A DNA stretch of 7,406 nt from Clostridiales bacterium (GTDB taxonomy: Bacteria; Bacillota; Clostridia; Christensenellales; Borkfalkiaceae): positions 1 to 7,406 of the forward strand of contig JAJWOJ010000090.1 of NCBI GenBank assembly GCA_021635425.1, in the 5' to 3' direction. The notes beneath the pieces were generated by a model, which was not told the origin of the DNA, made no database searches, and saw nothing but the letters and a program-made list of their open reading frames with translations. Below, piece by piece: positions 1 through 5,176 of this stretch. The position numbers and the translations under genes are program-made. How positions within the stretch are numbered: the stretch's first letter is position 1; every line of letters begins with the position of its first letter.

Positions 1-30
1 AAGCGCGCTACCAAACTGCGCTACACCCAG
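1..30 (-). tRNA. 5' part of a tRNA gene (partial, runs off the window)
   Basis: Read on the minus strand from 30 to 1, the sequence fits the first 30 nt of a tRNA. There is a 7-nt acceptor strand (CTGGGTG), then T8-A9, then a D arm with GCGC/GCGC stem and AGTTTGGTA loop containing the conserved GG. G26 and the start of the anticodon stem (CTT) follow. A promoter lies about 20 bp upstream. The anticodon and 3' half are outside the window, so identity is open. A C at position 1 together with the GTGTAGCGCAG start would suit tRNA-Pro, but that is only a guess. Confidence 0.8.
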
Positions 31-51
31 ATATCCCGCATTTGCTTAAAG

Positions 52-80
52 ATTATATAATATTTTTCAAAAAAAGTAAA
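52..80 (-). promoter_or_regulatory. sigma-A-type promoter of the tRNA
   Basis: On the minus strand the -35 box is TTTACT (75-80), followed by a 17-bp spacer and a perfect -10 box TATAAT (52-57). A start near 45 would give a short 5' leader that is trimmed before the tRNA 5' end at 30. The flanks are very A/T rich. Confidence 0.7.
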
Positions 81-159
81 CCCTTTTCGATATGTTTTTT
101 GAAAAAACTTTATTTTTTTTGAAAAAGCAATTTGCGGAAACCATTCCATTTACAAAAGA

Positions 160-807
160 TTATTTATTTTCCGGTCTCGGATCGGCATTTTTGATATATG
201 TTTCCCAAACATTCAGACGGTCGCCCTCGCCGATTTGCTTTATGACTTTTGCGGGTACGCCCGCTATAATCGAATTCGACGGCATATCTTTCGTAACTAC
301 GGCACCTGCCGCAACAATAGAATTTTCGCCTATCGTCACCCCGCCGCATATAACCGAACCCGAACAAATCCAACAACCGCTTCCTATCGTGATCGGCAAC
401 GCATACTCCAAATCGTGTCTGCCGTCGGGATAATCGGCGTTCAATCTTTCCTCGGCAATAAACGGATGCATAGGCGTGGCAAGAGTTACGTTCGCGCCAA
501 CCCACACCCCGTCGCCGAAAGTTATGGGCGCAACATCGAGAAATGTCGAATTGTAATTGACAAAGCAATCCTTTCCGACATGAATATTGACTCCGTATTC
601 GCAATAAAAGGGCGCAAAAATCGCCAGCCCCTTACCCTTTGAAGACGGAATCAGCTTTTCAAGCGCACGAGCTTTGGCTTTCGTTCTTCTCACGTCGATT
701 TTATTGTATTTTTGGCAACGCGACATTCCTTCGATATGCCGTTTTGATACCTCTTCGTCCGACGGATTATAAAGCTTTCCGCCTACCATTCTTTCCCAAT
801 TATTCAT
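160..807 (-). CDS. maa: Maa/LacA-type hexapeptide-repeat O-acetyltransferase
   Basis: This 215-aa protein belongs to the maltose/galactoside acetyltransferase group of left-handed beta-helix enzymes, which transfer acetyl from acetyl-CoA to a sugar hydroxyl. The N-terminus has the family's ERM..GKLYNPSD cap (residues 5-17). A helical linker follows, then PFYCEYGVNIHVG (66-78) and DVAPITFGDGVWVGANV (91-107). The expected catalytic histidine is H114 (in TPMHPF). The C-terminal coil runs through VTIGENSIVAAGAVVTKD (157-174) to GVPAKVIK (183-190), the usual acetyl-CoA-binding end. Residues 120-138 carry a loop slightly longer than I expect (NADYPDGRHDLEYA). The start is 9 bp after the gpsA stop, with a modest AGGA site overlapping that stop, which suggests translational coupling. 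The natural substrate cannot be read from sequence; the symbol names the family, not a proven substrate. Confidence 0.88.
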   Translation of the reverse strand: MNNWERMVGGKLYNPSDEEVSKRHIEGMSRCQKYNKIDVRRTKAKARALEKLIPSSKGKGLAIFAPFYCEYGVNIHVGKDCFVNYNSTFLDVAPITFGDGVWVGANVTLATPMHPFIAEERLNADYPDGRHDLEYALPITIGSGCWICSGSVICGGVTIGENSIVAAGAVVTKDMPSNSIIAGVPAKVIKQIGEGDRLNVWETYIKNADPRPENK

Positions 808-816
808 AAGACTATC

Positions 817-1788
817 CTAATAAAAACTTTTGAATTCTTCGACGGTTTTGCGTTCGAAAAGCTTTAAAAGTTCGTCGAGCGGTTCTTTCTGTTCGTAAAT
901 AATGTTGTATACGGCGTTTGAAATGGGAAGCTCGACGTTGTATTTTTCGCCGAGAATCTTCAACGCCTTAGCCGTGGAAACGCCTTCCGCAAGTTTTTTG
1001 AAAGGCTTTTTCAGATATAAATCCTCGCCGTAAAGTCTGTTGTTGGAAAATTCCGAGAAAAGAGTGGTTTCGTAGTCTCCTAAATGGCACAACCCGTAAG
1101 CCGAAAGTTCGTTGCCGCCCATAGCCTTTATAAGCCTTGAAATTTCCCTTGCGCCGCGCGCCATAAGCGGACCTTTAAGTGTACATAAACCTCCTCCGTC
1201 CAGAATTCCCGCAGCGATGCCCATAACGTTTTTAGCCGCCGCGCCGACTTCGCTACCGATGATATCTCCGCCGTAATAAAACCTTATAAGTTTACTCTTG
1301 AACGCGTCGGCAAGGCTTCTTACGAGTTCGCCGTTATAACCGTCAATCACCATGCAGTTGGGTCTGCCCGCCGTAAATTCCTGAATATGCCCCGGACCTA
1401 CCCACACGGCGATATTATTTTTATCGTAACCTTCTTCGAGCATGATTTCGGTGAGACGTTTACCCGTATTCTCTTCAAGCCCCTTCATGCACAAAACGAT
1501 TTTTTTGTCTTTCGCGCCGAAAGCCGCGATTTCGCCCGCAAGAGAGCGAAGCGCCTGGGATTTTATGGAAATTATCAGCACGTCGGACGATTTTACCGCA
1601 TACTCGAGTTCGGACGTTAAATTTATCCGCTCGTCGAGCTTGACGTATTCGTTTCCGCCCGTATTTTTAAGCTCCGAAAAAGCTCTGCCGTTTTCCCTGC
1701 CCCATTCGATTACTTCATGCCCGTTATTAACCAGATACCAGCTGATAAACGAACCCCATCTTCCGCAACCTAAAACGCTTATTTTCAT
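817..1788 (-). CDS. gpsA: NAD(P)H-dependent glycerol-3-phosphate dehydrogenase
   Basis: GpsA reduces dihydroxyacetone phosphate to sn-glycerol-3-phosphate in the cytosol, the head-group precursor of phospholipids. The 323-aa protein starts with a Rossmann dinucleotide motif, GCGRWGS (residues 7-13). MKGLE at 101-105 matches the family's conserved substrate-site lysine segment. The C-terminal helical domain has GAAAKNVMGIAAG (182-194), with K186 as the expected catalytic lysine, then KGPLMARGAREISRL (205-219), GD (237-238) and NNR (249-251). The usual SGPNFA-like segment is replaced by VGPGHIQEF (130-138), and the GDL..T segment reads GDYETT. This suggests a divergent Firmicutes subgroup. The ATG is preceded by AGAGAGG at good spacing. 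It lies 42 bp after plsY, which consumes the product of this pathway. Confidence 0.92.
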   Translation of the reverse strand: MKISVLGCGRWGSFISWYLVNNGHEVIEWGRENGRAFSELKNTGGNEYVKLDERINLTSELEYAVKSSDVLIISIKSQALRSLAGEIAAFGAKDKKIVLCMKGLEENTGKRLTEIMLEEGYDKNNIAVWVGPGHIQEFTAGRPNCMVIDGYNGELVRSLADAFKSKLIRFYYGGDIIGSEVGAAAKNVMGIAAGILDGGGLCTLKGPLMARGAREISRLIKAMGGNELSAYGLCHLGDYETTLFSEFSNNRLYGEDLYLKKPFKKLAEGVSTAKALKILGEKYNVELPISNAVYNIIYEQKEPLDELLKLFERKTVEEFKSFY

Positions 1789-1830
1789 TAAATACCTCTC
1801 TATAAGTCGATTAAACAGGTTTTTTCACCG

Positions 1831-2508
1831 TCATTGAGACAATTTTTCTTCCGTCTCTTTCTTCTCTTTTTTCTTAAAAGAGAACTTCTTTTCCTCGCCC
1901 TTGCAAAGCCTTATAATATTTTTATAATGCATTGCGACGATAAATATTCCCGCAAAGACAGATAAAATCAATTTTGAAAGGAAATAATGACTTACCCCAA
2001 AATAGACTAACAGCGAATAAGAAATCGGGAAAACGATTGCCGCGAGAATGGAACTTATCGAAACGATTTTAGTTATCGCAACAACTATTATAAACACGGA
2101 AATCGAAATGAGGAACACCCTCCAATCGATGGCAAGCGCGAGCGCCGCCCCAACCGTAACGCATTTACCGCCTTTAAACCCGAAAAACACGGGGAAAGAA
2201 TGCCCGAACATACAAGCCGCGCCCGCAATGCACATATAGTCTACGCCGTGCGTATTCGCCTTATCGCCGAGCAAGCCGAGATAGAAACAAATACACATTG
2301 CGATAAGGGCTTTGCCGACGTCGCCGAGAAGAACGACAAGCCCGCCCTTCCAGCCGTAAACCCTCGCCATATTCGTTGCGCCCGCGTTGCCGCTGCCGTA
2401 TTTTCTGACGTCGCCCCTGTAAACGAGCTTAGATACGATAACGGACGCGCTGCACGAACCTAAAACATAACCTATAACAATCGATAAAACAATTATCCAC
2501 CAAACCAT
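1831..2508 (-). CDS. plsY: Acyl-phosphate:glycerol-3-phosphate acyltransferase PlsY
   Basis: PlsY is an integral membrane enzyme that moves an acyl group from acyl-phosphate to sn-1 of glycerol-3-phosphate, giving lysophosphatidic acid. The signature motifs are present. GSGNAGATN is at residues 38-46, the GDVGK segment at 62-66, and GHSFPVFFGFKGGK at 102-115. Hydrophobic segments are near 2-24, 55-80, 92-108, 114-146, 150-171 and 176-193, consistent with the polytopic family. At 225 aa it is slightly long because of a charged Lys/Glu-rich tail (about 203-225) that is probably cytoplasmic and not needed for catalysis. AGGTG precedes the ATG, and the gene has its own promoter at 2536-2564. The next gene, gpsA, makes its acceptor substrate. 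Confidence 0.95.
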   Translation of the reverse strand: MVWWIIVLSIVIGYVLGSCSASVIVSKLVYRGDVRKYGSGNAGATNMARVYGWKGGLVVLLGDVGKALIAMCICFYLGLLGDKANTHGVDYMCIAGAACMFGHSFPVFFGFKGGKCVTVGAALALAIDWRVFLISISVFIIVVAITKIVSISSILAAIVFPISYSLLVYFGVSHYFLSKLILSVFAGIFIVAMHYKNIIRLCKGEEKKFSFKKKEKKETEEKLSQ

Positions 2509-2535
2509 CGTGTCACCTCGGATATCTCGGCTTTT

Positions 2536-2564
2536 ATTTTACAACAACGGCGAAATAAAGTCAA
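2536..2564 (-). promoter_or_regulatory. sigma-A-type promoter of plsY-gpsA-maa
   Basis: On the minus strand TTGACT (2559-2564), a 17-bp spacer and TAAAAT (2536-2541) match the sigma-A consensus at 5/6 and 5/6. A start near 2529 gives a leader of only about 20 nt before the plsY ATG, enough for the ribosome binding site alone. The stretch between this promoter and the rplL terminator (2565-2663) holds a CGCGCGCG run but no gene or other signal that I can support. Confidence 0.75.
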
Positions 2565-2663
2565 TTATAATAGCCGCTCGCGCGCGCATTTACGCTTAAT
2601 TTACACACTTGACGATACGCAAGACGGAAAAAATAAAAATTATTGCGGAATCGCGCTTAAGAC

Positions 2664-2701
2664 AAAAAGGCTATCGCGGTTACGCGATAGCCTTTCGGTT
2701 T
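2664..2701 (-). terminator. Intrinsic terminator after rplL (possibly bidirectional)
   Basis: A perfect 13-bp stem is formed by AAAGGCTATCGCG (2666-2678) and its complement (2683-2695), closed by a 4-nt loop. On the minus strand the 3' arm runs into TTTTT. On the plus strand it runs into TTTCGGTTTTT. It lies about 35 bp after the rplL stop and closes the ribosomal-protein operon. Confidence 0.92.
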
Positions 2702-2730
2702 TTATAAACTTAGTTAAATAACTTACGGAA

Positions 2731-3099
2731 TTATTCCATAACTGCAGTTGCGCCTGCTTCTTTGAGCTTAGCAACCATCTTTTCAGCTTCGTCCTTGGGA
2801 GCAGCTTCTTTAACTACGCCGCCTTTCTCAACCATGTTCTTAGCGTCAACAAGACCAAGACCGGTGATTTCTCTGACAGCTTTAATAACTGCGATTTTGT
2901 TTCCGCCGACTTCTTTCAATACAACGTTGAATTCGGTCTTCTCTTCTTCAGCGGGAGCAGCGGCAGCTACAGCGCCTGCAACCGCAACGGGAGCAGCAGC
3001 ACTGACGCCGAACTCTTCTTCGATTGCCTTTACGAGGCTGTTGAGTTCAAGAACGGTCATACCTTTGATTTCTTCAATAAATTTTGCAATATCAGCCAT
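2731..3099 (-). CDS. rplL: 50S ribosomal protein L7/L12
   Basis: L7/L12 is the multi-copy ribosomal stalk protein that recruits and stimulates translational GTPases (EF-Tu, EF-G, IF2). The 122-aa length is typical. The N-terminal dimerisation and L10-binding domain is at about 1-32. An Ala/Pro-rich flexible hinge follows at about 33-52. The globular C-terminal domain begins at EKTEFNVVL (53-61) and includes KIAVIKAVREITGLGLVDAK (68-87), the helix surface that contacts GTPases. AGAGAGG stands upstream of the ATG. It lies 42 bp after rplJ in the same transcript, as expected for subunits that assemble as L10(L12)n. The next gene is not rpoB: a terminator follows. Confidence 0.98.
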   Translation of the reverse strand: MADIAKFIEEIKGMTVLELNSLVKAIEEEFGVSAAAPVAVAGAVAAAAPAEEEKTEFNVVLKEVGGNKIAVIKAVREITGLGLVDAKNMVEKGGVVKEAAPKDEAEKMVAKLKEAGATAVME

Positions 3100-3141
3100 T
3101 TTAATATTCCTCTCTTTTAATTATTATTTTCGCTTTTAAAA

Positions 3142-3639
3142 TTAAGCGTTCTGCTCTTTCTTCTCTGCGACTGCGTTAAGAGCTACCGCCAAGCCGCGAA
3201 CGATACCGGACAATGCGCCGGCAAGTTTTGCAACGAGAACGTCTTTGGACGGAATCGATGCGAGTTCTTTAACCGCTTTTACGTCAACGTATGCGCCGTC
3301 GACATAACCGCTCTTAACCGAAATCTTATCGTTGGTGTCCTTGCACATATCGCAAGCAACCTTAGCAGCCGCCGTCTCGTCGTGTCCGAAAGCTACTGCC
3401 GTGGGACCGTTGAGATCGCTGTCGAAATCGGTAACGTTGAGTTCGTTGAACGCCTTTTTAAGCAAGGTGTTTTTCAAAACCTTGTATTCGGTGTTCGACT
3501 CTCTCATTTTAGAACGGAACGCGGTATCTTCGGCAACGGTCAAACCTTTGTAATCGATAAGAATTATCGACTTGCTTGCCTGAATCTTTGCCTTGATGTC
3601 TTCTACAATTTGCTTTTTTGCCTCTTTGTTTGCTGACAA
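3142..3639 (-). CDS. rplJ: 50S ribosomal protein L10 (TTG start)
   Basis: L10 anchors the L7/L12 dimers to the 23S rRNA GTPase-associated region next to L11. The 165-aa protein opens with MSANKEAKKQIVEDIKAKI and continues with SIILIDYKGLTVAEDTAFR (24-42), standard Firmicutes L10 features. The C-terminal helix that binds L7/L12 dimers follows LAGALSGIVRGLAVALNAVAE (about 138-158). The start codon is TTG. No in-frame ATG or GTG lies just upstream, the protein N-terminus aligns with the family from this codon, and GGAGG sits 9 nt before it. The gene is preceded by its own promoter and an L10-binding attenuated leader. It probably controls its own expression together with rplL. Confidence 0.97.
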   Translation of the reverse strand: MSANKEAKKQIVEDIKAKIQASKSIILIDYKGLTVAEDTAFRSKMRESNTEYKVLKNTLLKKAFNELNVTDFDSDLNGPTAVAFGHDETAAAKVACDMCKDTNDKISVKSGYVDGAYVDVKAVKELASIPSKDVLVAKLAGALSGIVRGLAVALNAVAEKKEQNA

Positions 3640-3648
3640 GTTTGTATA

Positions 3649-3653
3649 CCTCC
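3649..3653 (-). promoter_or_regulatory. Ribosome binding site fixing the rplJ TTG start
   Basis: GGAGG on the minus strand, 9 nt upstream of the TTG at 3637-3639. It is the only good Shine-Dalgarno match in the region and supports TTG rather than a downstream ATG as the start. Confidence 0.75.
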
Positions 3654-3664
3654 GTTTTAGAATT

Positions 3665-3703
3665 GAAAACAGCTCCCGACCGCGCGAAAATACGGTCGGG
3701 AGC
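3665..3703 (-). terminator. Attenuator terminator in the rplJ leader
   Basis: On the minus strand an 11-bp perfect stem, GCTCCCGACCG (3693-3703) with its complement (3672-3682), encloses a 10-nt loop. It is followed by TGTTTTC, an interrupted U-tract. It lies between the L10-binding element and the rplJ ribosome binding site, the position of known transcription attenuators in Firmicutes rplJL leaders. Confidence 0.85.
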
Positions 3704-3719
3704 CGATAAAATCATAACT

Positions 3720-3783
3720 CTCGTTTAACGTACCTCGGCGGGTAGCTTACAATATAAGCTTTACGACCTGCTGTCTTCGGTTA
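3720..3783 (-). ncRNA. Ribosomal protein L10 leader
   Basis: The minus-strand RNA carries the hallmark segment CCGAAGACAGCAGGTCG (3764-3780). A side hairpin follows with AGCTTA/TAAGCT arms (3744-3760). The closing part is CCCGCCGAGG (about 3733-3742). This matches the L10-binding leader upstream of rplJ in many bacteria, which mimics the L10 site on 23S rRNA. Bound L10(L12)n is known in Bacillus to promote termination at the downstream hairpin. Here the terminator is at 3665-3703, so the same mechanism is likely but inferred. Confidence 0.9.
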
Positions 3784-3796
3784 TTTAACTGTAAAT

Positions 3797-3825
3797 ATTA
3801 TACCACCGAAAAATGGTATTGTCAA
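3797..3825 (-). promoter_or_regulatory. Internal consensus promoter for rplJ-rplL
   Basis: On the minus strand TTGACA (3820-3825), a 17-bp spacer and TATAAT (3797-3802) form a perfect sigma-A consensus. The start near 3790 places the whole L10 leader in the transcript. The spacer contains a perfect inverted repeat, ATACCA (3800-3805) and TGGTAT (3814-3819), overlapping the -10 box. I see no clear terminator between rplA and this promoter, so read-through from rplK-rplA is also likely. Confidence 0.92.
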
Positions 3826-3854
3826 GCGAAAATCAAACGTTTCCAAAAACAAAA

Positions 3855-4544
3855 TTAAACGTTCTTGGGAACGACTTTAACGCCGGGACCCATAGTGCTG
3901 GTGAGCGTAACGCTCTTGATATACTGTCCCTTAGCTGCCGCGGGCTTCGCTTTAACGATTGCGTCCGCAAGCGCGTTATAGTTTTCGACGAGTTTGTCTT
4001 TGCCGAAGCTCTTCTTGCCGATTGCGCAGTGAATAATCGCCTGCTTGTCAAGTCTGTATTCGACTTTACCTGCTTTAACGTCGGCGATAGCTTTTGCTAC
4101 GTCCATCGTAACCGTTCCGCTCTTCGGGTTAGGCATAAGACCTTTAGGTCCTAACAACTTACCGATTCTACCAACAACGCCCATCATATCGGGAGTCGTA
4201 ATAACGGTATCGAAATCGAACCAGTTGTCTTTCTGAATTTTAGCGACAAGCTCTTCCGCGCCGACGTAATCCGCGCCTGCAGCCGTAGCCGCGTCTGCCT
4301 TCTCGCCTTTTGCAAGGACAAGAACTCTGACGGTTTTACCTGTTCCGTTAGGAAGGACGATAACGCCTCTGACCTGCTGATCTGCCTGCTTCGGGTCTAC
4401 GCCGAGCCTTACGTGAAGCTCGATCGTTTCGTCGAATTTAGCCTTTGCGTTGTTCAGAACGAGATCGATTGCCTCTCCCGCTTCGTATTGCTTAGCGCGA
4501 TCGTACTGCTTCGCGCTTTCGGTATATTTCTTTCCGTGTTTCAT
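3855..4544 (-). CDS. rplA: 50S ribosomal protein L1
   Basis: L1 forms the mobile L1 stalk beside the ribosomal E site and helps tRNA release. In many bacteria it also represses its own mRNA. The 229-aa length is typical. Family segments include MKHGKKYTESAKQYD (1-15), a conserved two-domain core with VRGVIVLPNGTGKTVRVLVL (58-77), and the signature GRIGKLLGPKGLMPNPKSGT (about 125-144), which contains RNA-contacting residues. GTMTMDVA-like SGTVTMDVAKAI follows. The C-terminus TLTSTMGPGVKV is standard. AGGAGG lies 11 nt before the ATG. The 57-bp gap after rplK contains an L1-type RNA site, so the product probably feeds back on its own translation. Confidence 0.98.
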   Translation of the reverse strand: MKHGKKYTESAKQYDRAKQYEAGEAIDLVLNNAKAKFDETIELHVRLGVDPKQADQQVRGVIVLPNGTGKTVRVLVLAKGEKADAATAAGADYVGAEELVAKIQKDNWFDFDTVITTPDMMGVVGRIGKLLGPKGLMPNPKSGTVTMDVAKAIADVKAGKVEYRLDKQAIIHCAIGKKSFGKDKLVENYNALADAIVKAKPAAAKGQYIKSVTLTSTMGPGVKVVPKNV

Positions 4545-4562
4545 TATTTAAGAATCCTCCTT

Positions 4563-4593
4563 GTGGTTATAACGAGAATTTCTTCTCTCCCAC
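4563..4593 (-). promoter_or_regulatory. L1-binding mRNA site between rplK and rplA
   Basis: On the minus strand the RNA pairs GTGG (4590-4593) with CCAC (4563-4566). Between them is a short stem, GAGAA/TTCTC, capped by a GAAA loop, and an asymmetric loop with GA on one side and GTTATAA on the other. The 5' GTGGGAG and the 3' part ending in ACCAC resemble the L1 site of 23S rRNA (helices 76-77). The 3' half matches the site before rplK at TTCTCGTTAT.ACCAC. The element ends just before the rplA AGGAGG, so bound L1 could block initiation. Confidence 0.75.
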
Positions 4594-4601
4594 CTCTATT
4601 T

Positions 4602-5027
4602 TTATTCCTCGACGGTTATGCCCATACTGCGCGCAGTACCTTTGATCATGCTCATTGCCGCCTCTAAAGAAGCTGCGTTGAGGTCGGGCATCTTCGTCTT
4701 AGCGATCTCTTCAACCTGAGCCTTGGTGAGCTTTGCAACCTTGTCCTTGTTGGGCTTAGCGCTTGCAGTCTCGATTCCGCATGCCTTTTTGATAAGCACG
4801 GGAGCCGGCGGGGTTTTAAGAATGAACGTGAACGAACGGTCCTGATAAATAGTGATTACTACGGGAATAATCAATCCGACTTCGTTTGCCGTTTTTGCGT
4901 TAAATTCCTTGGTGAATCCCGGAATGTTTATTCCGTAAGGACCAAGAGTAGAACCGACCGGGGGTCCCGGTGTAGCTTTTCCGGCTTGTAATTGCAATTT
5001 TACGATTGCAGTAACTTTTTTAGCCAT
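4602..5027 (-). CDS. rplK: 50S ribosomal protein L11
   Basis: L11 binds the GTPase-associated region of 23S rRNA, moves during factor binding, and is needed for RelA-type stringent signalling where present. The 141-aa length is typical. The N-terminal domain (about 1-70) holds the proline-rich GKATPGPPVGSTLG (16-29). The C-terminal rRNA-binding domain has FILKTPPAPVLIKKACGI (68-85), PNKDKVAKLT (92-101) and the end motif IKGTARSMGI (128-137). The segment PYGINIPGFTKEFNAKT (30-46) differs from the common QxGVNI.xFCKxFNxKT version by having Pro for Gln. GGAGGAG stands 5 nt before the ATG. It is followed by rplA, and an L1-binding leader precedes it. Confidence 0.98.
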   Translation of the reverse strand: MAKKVTAIVKLQLQAGKATPGPPVGSTLGPYGINIPGFTKEFNAKTANEVGLIIPVVITIYQDRSFTFILKTPPAPVLIKKACGIETASAKPNKDKVAKLTKAQVEEIAKTKMPDLNAASLEAAMSMIKGTARSMGITVEE

Positions 5028-5046
5028 AGTTTCTCCTCCATAAAAC

Positions 5047-5097
5047 GTGGTAATAACGAGAACGCCGATAGAATTTGGATTTTAGCGTTCCTCCCAC
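5047..5097 (-). promoter_or_regulatory. L1-binding leader of rplK-rplA
   Basis: On the minus strand GTGG (5094-5097) pairs with CCAC (5047-5050). Inside is a 6-bp GAACGC/GCGTTC stem with a 19-nt loop and an asymmetric internal loop (GAG against TCGTTATTA). GGTGGGAGG and AUACCACC of the 23S rRNA L1 site are imitated by GTGGGAGG and ATTACCAC. It ends a few nucleotides before the rplK ribosome binding site, as in known L1-repressed leaders. Confidence 0.82.
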
Positions 5098-5104
5098 TTT
5101 ATAT

Positions 5105-5126
5105 AAAACGGGCGAAAACCCGTTTT
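5105..5126 (-). terminator. Terminator-like hairpin between nusG and rplK
   Basis: On the minus strand AAAACGGG and CCCGTTTT form an 8-bp stem with loop TTTTCG, followed by ATAT. The GC core is only four pairs and the U-tract is partly used in the stem, so it may be a weak terminator or a partial one. It precedes the L1 leader. A poor promoter-like pair (TTAAAA, 17 bp, TATATA) overlaps it. Confidence 0.55.
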
Positions 5127-5139
5127 AAGCGTACTGAAA

Positions 5140-5155
5140 TACCCCTTTCGGGATA
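5140..5155 (-). other. Small GAAA-loop hairpin after nusG
   Basis: The minus-strand RNA TATCCC-GAAA-GGGGTA can form six pairs (one G-U) closed by a GNRA tetraloop, about 20 nt after the nusG stop. A TATAAT (5156-5161) lies immediately upstream, but no acceptable -35 box was found. Its function is unknown: it may be a processing or 3'-end stabilising structure. Confidence 0.4.
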
Positions 5156-5176
5156 ATTATATATAATGATATCGTA

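Noticed and set aside
90..130. Repeated TTTTTTGAAAAA blocks after maa as a terminator
   Set aside because: Purely A/T arms without a GC core; no stable hairpin with a U-tract could be built, so the maa terminator is unresolved.
235..642. Plus-strand 135-codon frame antisense to maa
   Set aside because: No ribosome binding site and no recognisable protein features. The minus-strand frame has clear hexapeptide acetyltransferase motifs.
2608..2636. Plus-strand TTGACG with an AATAAA-like -10
   Set aside because: Poor -10 match and no plus-strand gene downstream. It would fire into the rplL terminator.
2762..3139. 125-codon plus-strand frame antisense to rplL
   Set aside because: It mirrors the Ala-rich rplL codons, has no ribosome binding site, and its composition is an artefact of the opposite strand.
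3509..3715. 68-codon minus-strand frame starting inside the L10 leader, a possible leader peptide
   Set aside because: It has only a weak GAGAG site, crosses the terminator stem and then overlaps rplJ out of frame. It is best explained as a shadow.
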